The notes under the pieces are model-generated. The model worked only from the letters and a program-made list of their open reading frames with translations. It did not search any database and was not told where the DNA came from. The position numbers and the translations under genes were made by a program. From NCBI GenBank assembly GCA_029981855.1, contig JARRCS010000021.1, positions 1 to 37,261 on the forward strand: a DNA stretch of 37,261 nt, read 5' to 3'. Positions within the stretch are counted from its first letter, which is position 1. Each line of letters begins with the position of its first letter. Shown here in pieces: positions 8,977-17,284 of the stretch. This DNA comes from Halanaerobiales bacterium. GTDB taxonomy: Bacteria; Bacillota; Halanaerobiia; Halanaerobiales; DTU029.

Positions 8977-9657
8977 TTAGAGTTCGACCAGGTCGATAGA
9001 ATAATCATTTAAATCGATCAGTAATAGCTTATTTATTAGAGTATCCTCCCTCTGTAGAATAACCTTTATCCCCTCGATAACCTGCAGGGAAGCTATAATA
9101 GAAACCACCGGTGAGAAAGCTGGAATCTCCTTTTGCGGACCATTCTTTCCGTCTATCTTACCGAAAATCTCCTTCAGGCTCTTACTCTTGCCGGGAATAA
9201 TGGTGGTTAACTGTCCATACCAGGAGTTAATACCGCCATGGATCAGGGGTATTCCTCTCCTGGCGGCTAATCTTTCCAGCTGGTATCTGGTAGTAAAATT
9301 ATCCAGGGCATCAAGTATTATATCCACATCAGCCGGCAACTTCATCTTTTCAGTGATTTTCTCATTGATAGTCACAATCTCCGTGCCTAGATTAAAGCCG
9401 TCCAGTAGCTGCTTGGCTCTATCAACCTTACAGCAGCCTATATCATCCTTTCCGTAAAGAACCTGACGGTTTAAATTAGATGGCTCTACCCTGTCGTAGT
9501 CAACCAGATATATCTTCCCGATCCCTATTCTCTGTAGTTCTACCGCCTGATGGGTCCCTAAACCCCCGGCACCCGCTATTAATGCTACCGTATCATGAAT
9601 TTTATCCGATTCCTCTTTATTGAACATTAATCTCTGTCTCTGCCAGAAGTCCATCAT
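8977..9657 (-). CDS. ThiF/MoeB/HesA-family adenylyltransferase
   Basis: A 226-residue E1-like enzyme that should adenylate the C-terminal glycine of a MoaD/ThiS sulphur carrier. The nucleotide site GAGGLG is at 29-34, with the Asp of LVDYDRVEPSNLNRQ at 51-65 and DALDNFTTRY further on; these are the core family motifs. The two CxxC zinc pairs found in E. coli MoeB are absent, as in many short HesA-type members. The gene begins 2 bases after the MoaD-like gene, whose last codons hold its GGAGG ribosome site, so the pair is co-translated. The likely role is molybdopterin or tungstopterin synthesis; thiamin or another thio-product is possible. Confidence 0.88.
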   Translation of the reverse strand: MMDFWQRQRLMFNKEESDKIHDTVALIAGAGGLGTHQAVELQRIGIGKIYLVDYDRVEPSNLNRQVLYGKDDIGCCKVDRAKQLLDGFNLGTEIVTINEKITEKMKLPADVDIILDALDNFTTRYQLERLAARRGIPLIHGGINSWYGQLTTIIPGKSKSLKEIFGKIDGKNGPQKEIPAFSPVVSIIASLQVIEGIKVILQREDTLINKLLLIDLNDYSIDLVEL

Positions 9658-9659
9658 AA

Positions 9660-9896
9660 TTAACCTCCACCAATCGGGGGAAAAAGTCCAACCGTATCAT
9701 TATTCTTCAGTTCATAATCCAGGTCCTGATGCCTGCCGTTAACCATGATTAGCTTTACTTCCTCTACGGGAACACCTATTTTATGCAAAAGCTCATTAAT
9801 AGTAGCAGAATCTTCAATTTCTACTATATTACCCTTCCTCTGGCCGGTTGGACTGTACCTCTCCAGTCCGGCATAGAGATTAACCGCTACCTTCAT
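9660..9896 (-). CDS. MoaD/ThiS-family sulphur carrier protein
   Basis: A small ubiquitin-like protein of about 78 residues ending in PPIGGG. The terminal Gly-Gly is the site that is adenylated and turned into a thiocarboxylate. I chose the second Met (MKVAVNLYAG) because AAGGG lies 8 bases before it; the upstream ATG at 9905 abuts that same AAGGG with no spacing. It sits directly before its presumed activating enzyme (ThiF-like). Pairs like this often accompany tungsten-dependent aldehyde:ferredoxin oxidoreductases, but no such gene is in the window. Confidence 0.85.
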   Translation of the reverse strand: MKVAVNLYAGLERYSPTGQRKGNIVEIEDSATINELLHKIGVPVEEVKLIMVNGRHQDLDYELKNNDTVGLFPPIGGG

Positions 9897-9981
9897 AAAG
9901 ATCATCCCTTAAAAAATCTCTCTACTACATGAAAAACTAAAAACCTCTTTGCGCATAATATGAACAAATTAGTCTTTGACC

Positions 9982-10009
9982 ATAATATTTAATAAGGTAA
10001 ATTTGTTAA
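9982..10009 (-). promoter_or_regulatory. Candidate promoter for the MoaD/ThiF/ABC genes
   Basis: TTAACA (10009-10004) and TATTAT (9987-9982) are separated by 16 bases, about 90 bases before the MoaD-like start. The upstream stretch 10017-10041 holds a 9-bp inverted repeat (GAAACTATG / CATAGTTTC) that could be an operator or hairpin. Confidence 0.35.
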
Positions 10010-10179
10010 TACCTCAGAAACTATGTTATTCACATAGTTTCTTAGCCATCTCCTCAATCGCAGCCCTCTAAATGCCAGCAAATTACTTTTTCTATAAATA
10101 TATAATTCTAGAATTAAGTTAAAATTCCTTTATTATTATTAAATTTTAATCTGCCTTAAATCTTAATTTAGCCTGAAAA

Positions 10180-10317
10180 TTAACCCCGTAAATAAGCCTC
10201 CATTCTATACTCTTCATTCCTGATCTCATTATAATATTCTTCCCTTAGTTGCCTTTTATAATCATTATCCTCCAGAAACATAAACTTTTTAAATGAATTT
10301 TTGAAACTAATATTCAT
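10180..10317 (-). CDS. Small hypothetical protein, 45 residues
   Basis: An ATG-started frame of 45 codons ending in TAA, preceded by AAGGAGA at a normal distance (about 8 bases), so it is probably translated. The product is highly charged and aromatic: it begins MNISFKNSFKKFMFLEDND and continues with Lys/Arg/Glu/Tyr-rich residues ending YLRG. No signal peptide or membrane helix is evident. I do not recognise it. It lies alone between the MoaD-like gene and the IS200 relic, in AT-rich DNA. Confidence 0.55.
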   Translation of the reverse strand: MNISFKNSFKKFMFLEDNDYKRQLREEYYNEIRNEEYRMEAYLRG

Positions 10318-10480
10318 TAACAATCTCTCCTTTTTTAATATTATCATTTATCTTATGTTTATATTATAATCAAATGCTTTAATTTTGTCAAGGGAAATAT
10401 TAAATTTTTTTATATTTTTATTAAAAAAATTAATTATAGACTCAAAGTGCGTTATTAATATAGGCTTTTTTATAGCTAAT

Positions 10481-10510
10481 AATAAAAAATACCCACATTT
10501 TTCAGTGGGT
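10481..10510 (-). terminator. Rho-independent terminator
   Basis: On the minus strand, ACCCAC-TGAAAAAT-GTGGGT is followed by ATTTTTTATT. It would stop transcripts coming from the cas gene side before they reach the small ORF at 10180-10317. Confidence 0.65.
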
Positions 10511-10775
10511 TAATTAAAAAAATTAATTGTTATATTTATTTTTTACTAATAATAAGAATAAATTTAAAAGCAAACTTGTTTCAACCTTCATCCAATCGGA
10601 AGGTTGGATGCTATTTATTCTGTAAATTCATAAGTGGTTACGCTACAATAAAAGTATACCACTTTAAAACCCTTTATTTTCAAGGCGCCAGGTCTAAAAC
10701 CTTCGTCTTTCAAACGAACAGCTTTTAGCATTGACATATTTTAAATGACACCTTATCATAAATGTTGGGAGTGGC

Positions 10776-11145
10776 AAATATATGCCTGATTACAGAAAAG
10801 GAGAAGTTGCAGTACGGACCCGTGATCTACTTAGGCAAATATGTATAAGTCGAGATATAATAATCATCAAAGGAAGTGTAGTGCGGGATCACGTACATAT
10901 GCTAATTTCGTGTTCTACACGATTGTCTCCTGCTAAAATATAGTACAATATCTAAAAGGACGTTCATCGAGGTTCCTACAACAAGAGTTTCCGCATCTTA
11001 GAAAAAGATATTGGGACAACACTTATGGGTACGTGGATATTTTTGTACTACAGTCGGTACAGTAACGTAAGAGATGGTAAAAAAACATATAGAGAACCAG
11101 AAATTTGACATTGAACCCAATGAGTTTAAGATAGAAGACGAATGA
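10776..11145 (+). pseudogene. Broken IS200-type Y1 transposase (tnpA)
   Basis: Plus-strand frames spell GEVAVRTRDLLRQICISRD, then RDHVHMLISC with the HUH histidines (DHVH), then RLSPAKI followed by in-frame stops. After a frame change, EFPHLRKRYW is readable; after another, GYFCTTVGTV and EMVKKHIENQKFDIEP up to a stop at 11145. The N-terminus, normally a Y-H-x-x-W segment, is scrambled as well. With at least two stops and two frameshifts, it is inactive. It is the only plus-strand gene remnant in the window. Confidence 0.75.
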
Positions 11146-11164
11146 GTTTCAGTCATAAAACTTC

Positions 11165-11255
11165 GAGGTGGCTTTAGCCTCGGATCTTTCAGCAGGCTTC
11201 AGCCTGAACAAGCGACTTTCAGTCGCAACAACAACCTACCGGCTTTAGCCGGTAG
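11165..11255 (+). repeat. Cluster of four short hairpins at the IS200 right side
   Basis: Four hairpins stand in a row: 11165-11181 (GAGG..GGCTTTAGCCTC), 11193-11206 (CAGGCTTCAGCCTG), 11212-11226 (GCGACTTTCAGTCGC) and 11236-11255 (CTACCGGCTTTAGCCGGTAG). All share TTTA, TTCA or TTTCA loops. They are probably end structures of the element. Confidence 0.6.
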
Positions 11256-11308
11256 TGGTTGAGTATTACGGGTTTATTTTGATTATTTTTCAAATTACAA
11301 GGTCAATT

Positions 11309-11860
11309 TCATTCCAATGTATTTTGTTGTGAATGTCTGTTTGCCAGGTTGTGGCAGTCATATTGAATGGTATTTTCAATCTTTATCTCCCGGCCTTTGT
11401 AGCGGATTTTTCTCTGAAAATATTCATTTAAATCAGTAAGCAGTAATTTCTTACCCTCATCATTTAATGTTAAACCACCTCTAACTTTATCAAACTGAGA
11501 TTTATTCACCTTTTTCCTGCTAAAAAGCTTCATGACTACCCAACAGGAAAAATATTTGCGGGATATATTTCCTTCATATCCCATGAGACTGTTTCTAACC
11601 TCGGCCACAGGACCCGAAACCCTGGCCAGTTTCTTTTTTAAGAACTCTATTTCTTTTAATTTTTCATTTAGATATTCCTGTTTTTCCTGGGAACGCTTAA
11701 TACCCAACTCATATAAATGATCAATCATATTTTTGGTTTTGGCAAGCATCAGCTCTTTTACAATTTTTGTCCCTTCCTCGGTTTCCGTTAGTTCCAGCTG
11801 CCGTCTTCTGATATAGGTTGTACTCCCAAGTTTGGGATGCCAGATCTTGCCCAGTGACCT
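11309..11860 (-). pseudogene. cas1: cas1 remnant with internal deletion
   Basis: The frame from about 11860 reads Cas1 sequence: LGSTTYIRRRQLELTETEEG, then KTKNMIDHLYELGIKR and RNSLMGYEGNISRKYFSCW. The Glu of YEGN matches the first catalytic metal ligand. The text then jumps to LFSRKKVNKSQFDKVRGGLT and ends near NTIQYDCHNLANR, which is the C-terminal part of the family. About 100 residues carrying the catalytic His and Asp are missing, as is the N-terminal domain. The longer open frame to 11932 is a shadow of cas3. The Cas1 family normally has about 330 residues, so this cannot integrate spacers. Confidence 0.75.
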
Positions 11861-12548
11861 ACCAAACGTTACAGCGTCCGCAGCTTTGATTAATGGAATC
11901 CAGTGGAGCAAAATCTCGATATACCCGATCAAAATCTATATCCACTCCTGCCTCAACCAGCTGGGTAGATACTACTATTAGAGGTTCATCGGCATTTTTG
12001 ATCTTCTCTATTCTCTTCGTTAACTCTTTAGTTACGAGGTTTTTTGACAGGTAAATAACATTCTTGTATTCCAGATCATGTTTTATAAAATTATAAATTT
12101 CAATTGATGATTTTATTGTATTGAGAATGAAAAGAAAGCTCTTTTCCGGATATTCAGTCTTCAAATCTGCTTCAATTATTTTTTTAAATATATCAAGATC
12201 GATCTCTTCTCGATAATTACTTAAATCAAGTTCTATCCGGTCACAGATCATAAAGTATTCTACTTTATCAGTGGCTAGTTCTTTTATTTCCCCTTTTTCT
12301 TCATTAAAGATTAAAGGCATAGTGGCTGTGACAAAAATAAAATAGCAGTTAAATTGATCAGCTATCTCACGAAAAACTCTTTTTATCAGTAACCAGTATT
12401 TATGAGGTATTGCCTGAACCTCATCCAGCACAATGATTGAATTACAAATATTGTTAAATTTCTTAATACTTCGGTTATTATTGGTCAAAATTGATTCCAG
12501 AAGCTGGACAAAGGTTATGGATTTATAACCTTTATACCGATAGAGCAT
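11859..12548 (-). pseudogene. cas3: cas3 helicase remnant
   Basis: A fragment of about 220 residues of the Cas3 DNA helicase. From residue 11 it reads SITFVQLLESILTNNNRS, then motif II LDEVQAIPHKYW, motif III TATMP, and motifs V/VI VVSTQLVEAGVDIDFDRVYR followed by SINQSCGRC. The N-terminal HD nuclease, the Walker A motif and everything after QSCGRC are missing; full-length proteins have about 750-800 residues. Its first codons lie in cas5 sequence, and its last run out of frame into the cas1 remnant, so both ends are deletion joints. It cannot hydrolyse ATP. Confidence 0.82.
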
Positions 12549-12745
12549 TTTTTATCCTGGAAAAAATTCAAATAATACTCCTTATTATCCCGTTCCTTAC
12601 TAAAACCCAGGATTGCCCCTACAATACCGTAAATTACTGTCTTTGGAGGTAGACTAAAGGTCAGAGGAGATGTTGTAGTATAATATTTCTTGAAATGTGC
12701 ATAATCACCCTTCAGGTCAAAAGCAAGGACCTTAGCAATTGACAT
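12515..12745 (-). pseudogene. cas5b: cas5 (type I-B) N-terminal remnant
   Basis: It encodes 76 residues beginning MSIAKVLAFDLKGDYAHFKK and continuing SPLTFSLPPKTVIYGIVGAI, the classic start of type I-B Cas5, which folds as a RAMP protein and caps the 5' end of the crRNA in Cascade. It breaks off at IGIKVINP where a complete protein of about 240 residues would continue. The start has a GAAGGTG ribosome site and follows the cas7 remnant after 24 bases, so this junction appears natural. The break joins directly to cas3 sequence. Confidence 0.82.
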
Positions 12746-12769
12746 CCTGTTTCACCTTCTTTAAAGGCA

Positions 12770-13300
12770 TTATAAATTAAATGCTTTAAATTTATTAATC
12801 TCGTTAAGATTAACCATTTCACCATTTGCAGTAAGCTCGACCCTATCATCAATAATATAGTCTATCGATTCAATCTTATCGTCATTATCTCTTAAAATGT
12901 CCAGCAACGCTGAGATGTCCAGAGTAAAATCGGATATATCCCTAATCTTCTCATCCATCAGATCGGATTTAAGTTTGATATATTCCTTTAACTCACCTAT
13001 ATAAAAATTTCTTTCGCTGTAATTAACCTTAATTAAAAGGCGGGGAACCTGTCCAAATTTAGAACGGCTGATCAAGTTTTTGGTACCTTCCCACATACCC
13101 TCTATAAGCAATTTTACATCTTCTTCCGTCAATCCGGTATATTTGGCTGCATTTTCGTTAATAATGCCATAAAATCCGATCAGTGAGTAAGGAAGGATAT
13201 ATTCTTCACGGAAGGTTTTATTTTTACTGCCTTTTTGTGCTGCGAAAGCTCCGGTTCCCTTAATATGCTTCACTTCGACAGCATGTAATGAACGCCCCAT
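12770..13300 (-). pseudogene. cas7: cas7 (Csh2-type) C-terminal remnant
   Basis: From its first residues it reads GRSLHAVEVKHIKGTGAFAA, an internal piece of the type I-B Cas7/Csh2 backbone protein, and continues to a natural-looking end (INKFKAFNL). A whole protein has about 300 residues; the first 120 or so are absent. The apparent ATG start is accidental, since the upstream bases belong to the cas8b remnant, which overlaps by 31 bases in another frame. The joint lies near 13290-13300. Confidence 0.8.
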
Positions 13301-13845
13301 CTGAAACTGTACAGGTCCGGTACATCAAAGTCCTGCATGATTTCAAAGAAGTCATCTTCAGCGAGTGTCAATTTGTCCCGATTCTCTTTTTTTAAAGAAA
13401 ACTTTCTTTTTTCCTCCAGGCTTTCCAGGGTTTCAAACATATATTCTTTACTTTCTTCGTCTGTTCCAAACTGCTGGTATATTCCCATAACTTCCCTTGC
13501 CTCAGATGATTCGTTATTCAAAACTTCATAGGTATTCTTTAAAGGATATTGTATTCTATTAAATGTATTTTCTAATTTCGTAATTTTTGAGGTTGGAGTC
13601 AAGTCTCCACCCCTCGAAGTTCCTGCTCCGTACGCGTATTTTTTTAATTTTTCCCTGCTGAACTCCTCCACTTTTATTTCTTTAAAAACGATCCCATCTT
13701 CTTTTTCTTCAAATAAAATAACTAACACCGTATTATATCTACCATTGTTATTAGGGTTTTCAATTATTTGTTCTATGTAGCCTTTTTTTGATTTTTCCAG
13801 GGCATAGTCACCAATCTGTTTTAATGCAGGTAACACGATTTTCAC
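13270..13845 (-). pseudogene. cas8b: cas8b (Csh1-type) N-terminal remnant
   Basis: It encodes 191 residues that look like the start of the type I-B large subunit Cas8b/Csh1: MKIVLPALKQIGDYALEKSK, then YAYGAGTSRGGDLTPTSKIT and an FNRIQYPLKNTYE stretch. The family has about 500-600 residues, so two thirds are missing. The gene has AAGGAGG upstream, and DVPDLYSF ends the recognisable part just before cas7 sequence begins. It is the first gene of the remaining operon; cas6 is not visible upstream. Confidence 0.72.
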
Positions 13846-13967
13846 CTCCTTTTTAATGATATTTAAGATATAAGCTAAATATAGAATACCATAAAATCAT
13901 TGATTGTCACTCCTGTTTATCCAGCCTTCTGCAAATTATATTTTCTCTATAATTTAAAATTTACCTC

Positions 13968-14011
13968 TAAAAAAAGATATCCCCGGCCCGGACTGTTAAA
14001 CCTGCGGGGAT
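13968..14011 (-). terminator. Terminator after the alpha/beta hydrolase
   Basis: On the minus strand ATCCCCG (14011-14005) pairs with CGGGGAT (13985-13979) around a GC-rich loop, followed by ATCTTTTTTTA. It separates the hydrolase gene from the cas remnants. Confidence 0.75.
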
Positions 14012-14124
14012 CCAAATTACATTAATGATGAAATTCCTTAATATATTCTCAACTATTTCAAATATTGATCCAAAAAGACTGCAACCTTCCGCTATGCCTT
14101 CATTCTATTGGGATGTTTGTTACT

Positions 14125-15492
14125 CTAATGCTGCTTAATAAACAGGTATATTGCTTCCAGTAATTCACCATATATTCTCTTACCGGATTCTACCATGCCC
14201 CGGGGGGCTTTCTTCAGGAAGTGATTGACTCCCTCAAAAATGTGCAGTTCCCTCTTTTCAGGCGCAGCTGCAGCTGCAAGGGCCCGGGCATCTTCTTCCG
14301 AAACCCGGCTGTCGGTGGTACCCTGGATGACGCAAACGGGGATATTTACCTTTTTCAGATATTCTGCCGGGTCAACTTCCAGCCAGTCCCTTGCGAACTC
14401 CTTCTGATTATACAGGCTTAAATAAATTGCTGCATATTTTTGAAGTATACCGTAACCGGAAAAATCAAAAGTGGTATCATTTCTAATGGCATCATACAGG
14501 TCGTCGAGGGCCTTCAGCATCTGCTTTTGAAATCCATCCGGCGCGCCGGCTGCTTCCTCGGCAGCTCCGATCTCTGCCACCTGCTTCCTCAGCACTTCTG
14601 AATGCTTGAAGCCCGGCCCGGCAATGAGCACAATCCCGGCAAGGTCATTACTTTCTGCTGCAGCCATAGCTGCCAGGGTAGCCCCTTCACTATGGCCGAC
14701 TATATAAACCCGGTCAGGATTTACCACAGCAAGTGATTGGACATATTCTACACTCTTCAGGACATCTTCCATGAACAATCTGAAGGGCGGGGTACTTCCC
14801 TTAAACAACTCTTTGCTTCCCGCAATCCCCCGCTTATCATACCGCAAAGTCAATATCCCTCTGGAAGAAAGGTAGTAGGCTATTTCTTTTAGAGTATCAA
14901 CCTTTTGCGGAATTAAGGGGTTATTGCCATTTCTATCTGTGGGGCCCGAACCCGCTACCAGAACGGCAGCCTGCAAAGGCCCTTCAACCTCTTCGGGGAT
15001 AGTCAGGGTGCCTGCTAATGTACCCCCTTCAACAGGTATTTCTACTTCCTTCTCGGTAATATCATATTCTCCCGTAGCATAATCATCAGGCTCTTTGACT
15101 TCAGGAGTCTCCTCTGCCCTCTCAACTTTGAAGGGGAAAGTCTGGCCCGACTGAAAAAAAGAACCCTCAATACTGTTGCCCTTTAGTTTGCCATTAAAGG
15201 TGGGATCTCCCGGCACATTAGCAATTTTGAAATTGATAGCAGACCCATCAAGTCTAAAATCCACCAGAGGCAGATCTACCGCCCCCTGGGCAGGTATATC
15301 AATATTTCCCGTTAAGGCACCATCCTCACTCACTTTTAACTCCAGATGAATTTCCAGTTTATTTGCCCCTATTATTATCGCGCCCTTCCAGGTTCCTGCG
15401 AAATCCGCTGCCCCTGTATAGGCCCTGCCAGACAAAACCAGACCTGTCAAAAGTATCAACAGTACTGTAAGATAAAGATATTTTTGTCGCAA
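14125..15492 (-). CDS. Secreted alpha/beta hydrolase
   Basis: A 455-residue exported protein. Residues 1-30 form a signal peptide (MRQKYLYLTVLLILLTGLVL, with a Gly/Ala-rich cleavage region). Residues 31-125 form a beta-rich domain (FAGTWKGAIIIG...) seen before esterases of this type, and residues 150-455 form the hydrolase. The catalytic triad is visible: Ser268 in GHSEG (266-270), Asp394 in GTTDSRV and His424 in GVNHFLK; AGSGPTDRNGN near 180-190 should form the oxyanion hole. It is probably an esterase or peptidase acting outside the membrane; the substrate is unknown. It is a single-gene unit with a terminator at 13968-14011. Confidence 0.88.
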   Translation of the reverse strand: MRQKYLYLTVLLILLTGLVLSGRAYTGAADFAGTWKGAIIIGANKLEIHLELKVSEDGALTGNIDIPAQGAVDLPLVDFRLDGSAINFKIANVPGDPTFNGKLKGNSIEGSFFQSGQTFPFKVERAEETPEVKEPDDYATGEYDITEKEVEIPVEGGTLAGTLTIPEEVEGPLQAAVLVAGSGPTDRNGNNPLIPQKVDTLKEIAYYLSSRGILTLRYDKRGIAGSKELFKGSTPPFRLFMEDVLKSVEYVQSLAVVNPDRVYIVGHSEGATLAAMAAAESNDLAGIVLIAGPGFKHSEVLRKQVAEIGAAEEAAGAPDGFQKQMLKALDDLYDAIRNDTTFDFSGYGILQKYAAIYLSLYNQKEFARDWLEVDPAEYLKKVNIPVCVIQGTTDSRVSEEDARALAAAAAPEKRELHIFEGVNHFLKKAPRGMVESGKRIYGELLEAIYLFIKQH

Positions 15493-15601
15493 CTCAAAGC
15501 CTCCTCAATACAATTCTCTTCCCTCATCAATGCGAACACAAGCTGTCACCGGCACCGTGTTCCTCCCCCATCTCCCAAAATCTTCACTGCCAGATCCATA
15601 C

Positions 15602-15750
15602 TTAAAACTTCACTGCCGTACCGCAAGCTACTATTTCTGCTGCTCCGGAAGTAATCATTGAAGTAGCAAAACGCACACCGATAACTGCGTCTGCTCCCAG
15701 TTTTTCTGCTTCAGTAATCATCTGCTCTAGAGCACTTTCCCGGGCATCTT
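15602..15750 (-). pseudogene. ybjQ (UPF0145) C-terminal remnant
   Basis: The last ~49 codons of a YbjQ-type protein: RESALEQMITEAEKLGADAV, IGVRFATSMI, then EIVACGTAVKF before the stop at 15602. Whole proteins have about 105 residues. The N-terminal half is gone, and the reading frame runs straight from an IS110 transposase fragment (TKTDKKDA) into ybjQ (RESALEQ). The DNA between here and the hydrolase (15493-15601) shows no gene. Confidence 0.75.
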
Positions 15751-16115
15751 TCTTATCGGTTTTAGTTGGAGAATTATCATCAAGTGTTTTACTCTTTTTT
15801 ACATGGGCAGGATTAACTGTTACTACCTTTATACCTTCCTGCCATTTGAGATACTGTTCTAAAGGTAACCAGATGGTCAGCAGGTTCCATACCTACTAAT
15901 GCCTCAGTCTTGCCATACTTTTCTTCCATTAACTTGGTCCAATTGAGAAACTGGTTAAAACCAAGTATGTTATTAGGAAAAATAATTGGTTATCCATATT
16001 GTATGCCTCGATAGTCCTGTGCTCTTGCAACATGATTGTTCCTGGCAATATCAACTCCCACTACTAATGTTGTTTCTTTTACTTGCATTATCTTATGATT
16101 TTGTGTATAATTCAT
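15745..16115 (-). pseudogene. IS110-family transposase N-terminal remnant
   Basis: Starts at ATG 16115 with AGGAGG 8 bases upstream: MNYTQNHKIMQVKETTLVVG, then VDIARNNHVARAQDYRGIQY before a stop/frameshift. It resumes as NNILGFNQFLNWTKLMEEK, YGKTEALVGMEP, and, after further damage at the TGHYW-like site, KKSKTLDDNSPTKTDKKDA. This is the DEDD (RuvC-like) domain of IS110 transposases, of which the first Asp is in GVDIA. The C-terminal half is replaced by ybjQ sequence. Inactive. Confidence 0.75.
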
Positions 16116-16167
16116 TTCAGATACCTCCTTGGTTTTTTTAGAGATCAGATGACCTCTGATACTCCGT

Positions 16168-16197
16168 ATTATACCAAGAGGGTATTTTTTTGTCTAA
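16168..16197 (-). promoter_or_regulatory. Promoter of the IS110 transposase relic
   Basis: TTAGAC (16197-16192) and TATAAT (16173-16168) are separated by 18 bases, about 50 bases before the ATG. A small hairpin (ATCAG-AGGTCAT-CTGAT) lies between promoter and gene. The promoter may still be active and drive the IS110/ybjQ chimera. Confidence 0.5.
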
Positions 16198-16261
16198 CTC
16201 CAAATTTATTTATTACAGGAATGCTCCTTTTTTGCAAAAAAACACCCCTGGTCTATCTAAA

Positions 16262-17098
16262 TTATTCTTCCCGGCTTAAACTCTCAGCTAAATTAACTAC
16301 TTCATTACCCAGGTCTGTCAATTGTTTTACCTTTTCATTTAATTCAATTAATTTCTCAGCCTGGGAAGTAGTAACCTGACTTATCTGAACAGCAGCTTCA
16401 TATAATTGCCCAGTTACATCCTTGATATCATTAAAGATCTTCTCCACATTTTTTATTGACTCAGCAGCATTATTAGCCAGTCTCTGAACCTCATTTGCTA
16501 CAACCGTAAAGCCTCTTCCCTTTTCACCAACCCGGGCAGCCTCAATCATAGCATTAAGCCCTATAATATTAATATCTTCAGATATTTGCTGAACCATACT
16601 CACTATCTCTTCACTCTTTTTTACCTTGTCATTGGTCTCATCAGAGATGCTGTTGAGTTCTTCCCCCGTGGCTGCAATCTCTTCAGCCTCAGCGGATATC
16701 TCTTCAAGACTGGACATAAGAAATTCTATATAATCATTTAATTCCTGAGCTACCTTCAGTAACTTCTCCTTCCGGTCAGTCGCCTGAGAGATTGCTATCG
16801 CCCCAATCACCTCCTTACCATCATCATCAAAGATAGGGTAACCTATCCCGATATAAGGTATACCAATTATACTAGCATCAAATTCATCAATAATCTTCTT
16901 CTTACTCTCCATGGCCCTCTCTACTGCCCATTCGGGATTAATGGGATCACCCGGTTTAATATCTGCCGCAACCCTTTCACCCGGATGATAGGCTAGAACC
17001 TTTTCCCTATCAACAACTAAAACCCCGAAATCATCTACAAAGAAATTGCGGAGATAAGGGGCAACCTTCACCAGACAATTTAGTATATCCCTTCCCAT
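16262..17098 (-). CDS. Soluble methyl-accepting chemotaxis-type receptor
   Basis: A 278-residue signalling protein with no membrane segment. Residues 1-115 form a PAS/Cache-like sensor (VDDFGVLVVDREKVLAYHPG... and IGIGYPIFDDDGKEVIGAIA). Residues 130-278 form a short MCP coiled-coil domain with the conserved hairpin tip IIGLNAMIEAARVGEKGRGF and TVVANEVQRLANN, which contacts CheA/CheW. The sensor GYP-F-DD-G-VIGA pattern is shared with cytosolic receptors that sense small metabolites. It stands alone; no che genes are nearby. Its partner could be a distant CheA or another output. Confidence 0.85.
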   Translation of the reverse strand: MGRDILNCLVKVAPYLRNFFVDDFGVLVVDREKVLAYHPGERVAADIKPGDPINPEWAVERAMESKKKIIDEFDASIIGIPYIGIGYPIFDDDGKEVIGAIAISQATDRKEKLLKVAQELNDYIEFLMSSLEEISAEAEEIAATGEELNSISDETNDKVKKSEEIVSMVQQISEDINIIGLNAMIEAARVGEKGRGFTVVANEVQRLANNAAESIKNVEKIFNDIKDVTGQLYEAAVQISQVTTSQAEKLIELNEKVKQLTDLGNEVVNLAESLSREE

Positions 17099-17284
17099 TT
17101 CTCCACCCCTTTATATTTTATATTCATTCTATCATAATATTCTCGGTTAATAAAATAAATCCTCTAAAAACAGGTTATATCTAGAGATATTTCCAGCATA
17201 AACTTTATATGAATTCTGTATCTCTCTAGACTTAAAATATACATATAATAGGCCAGGTATAAAACCTAACCATGTAAAAAACAA

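Larger units (their letters stand above)
10688..11260 (+). mobile_element. IS200/IS605-family element remnant
   Basis: A degenerate tnpA is flanked by palindromes of the kind such elements use as ends: an imperfect hairpin at about 10692-10732 (TAAAACCTTCGT pairing with ACGAACAGCTTTTA) and a run of four hairpins at 11165-11255. The exact ends are uncertain. No accompanying tnpB is visible. Confidence 0.6.

Noticed and set aside
11861-11932. First 24 codons of the cas1 open frame (MIGYIEIL...)
   Set aside because: They are the out-of-frame shadow of cas3 (DFDRVYRDFAPLDS...); true Cas1 sequence begins near 11860.
15500-15601. REP-like CTGTCACCGGCACCGTG sequence
   Set aside because: Looks like known dispersed palindromes, but only one copy is visible here and its arms do not pair well.
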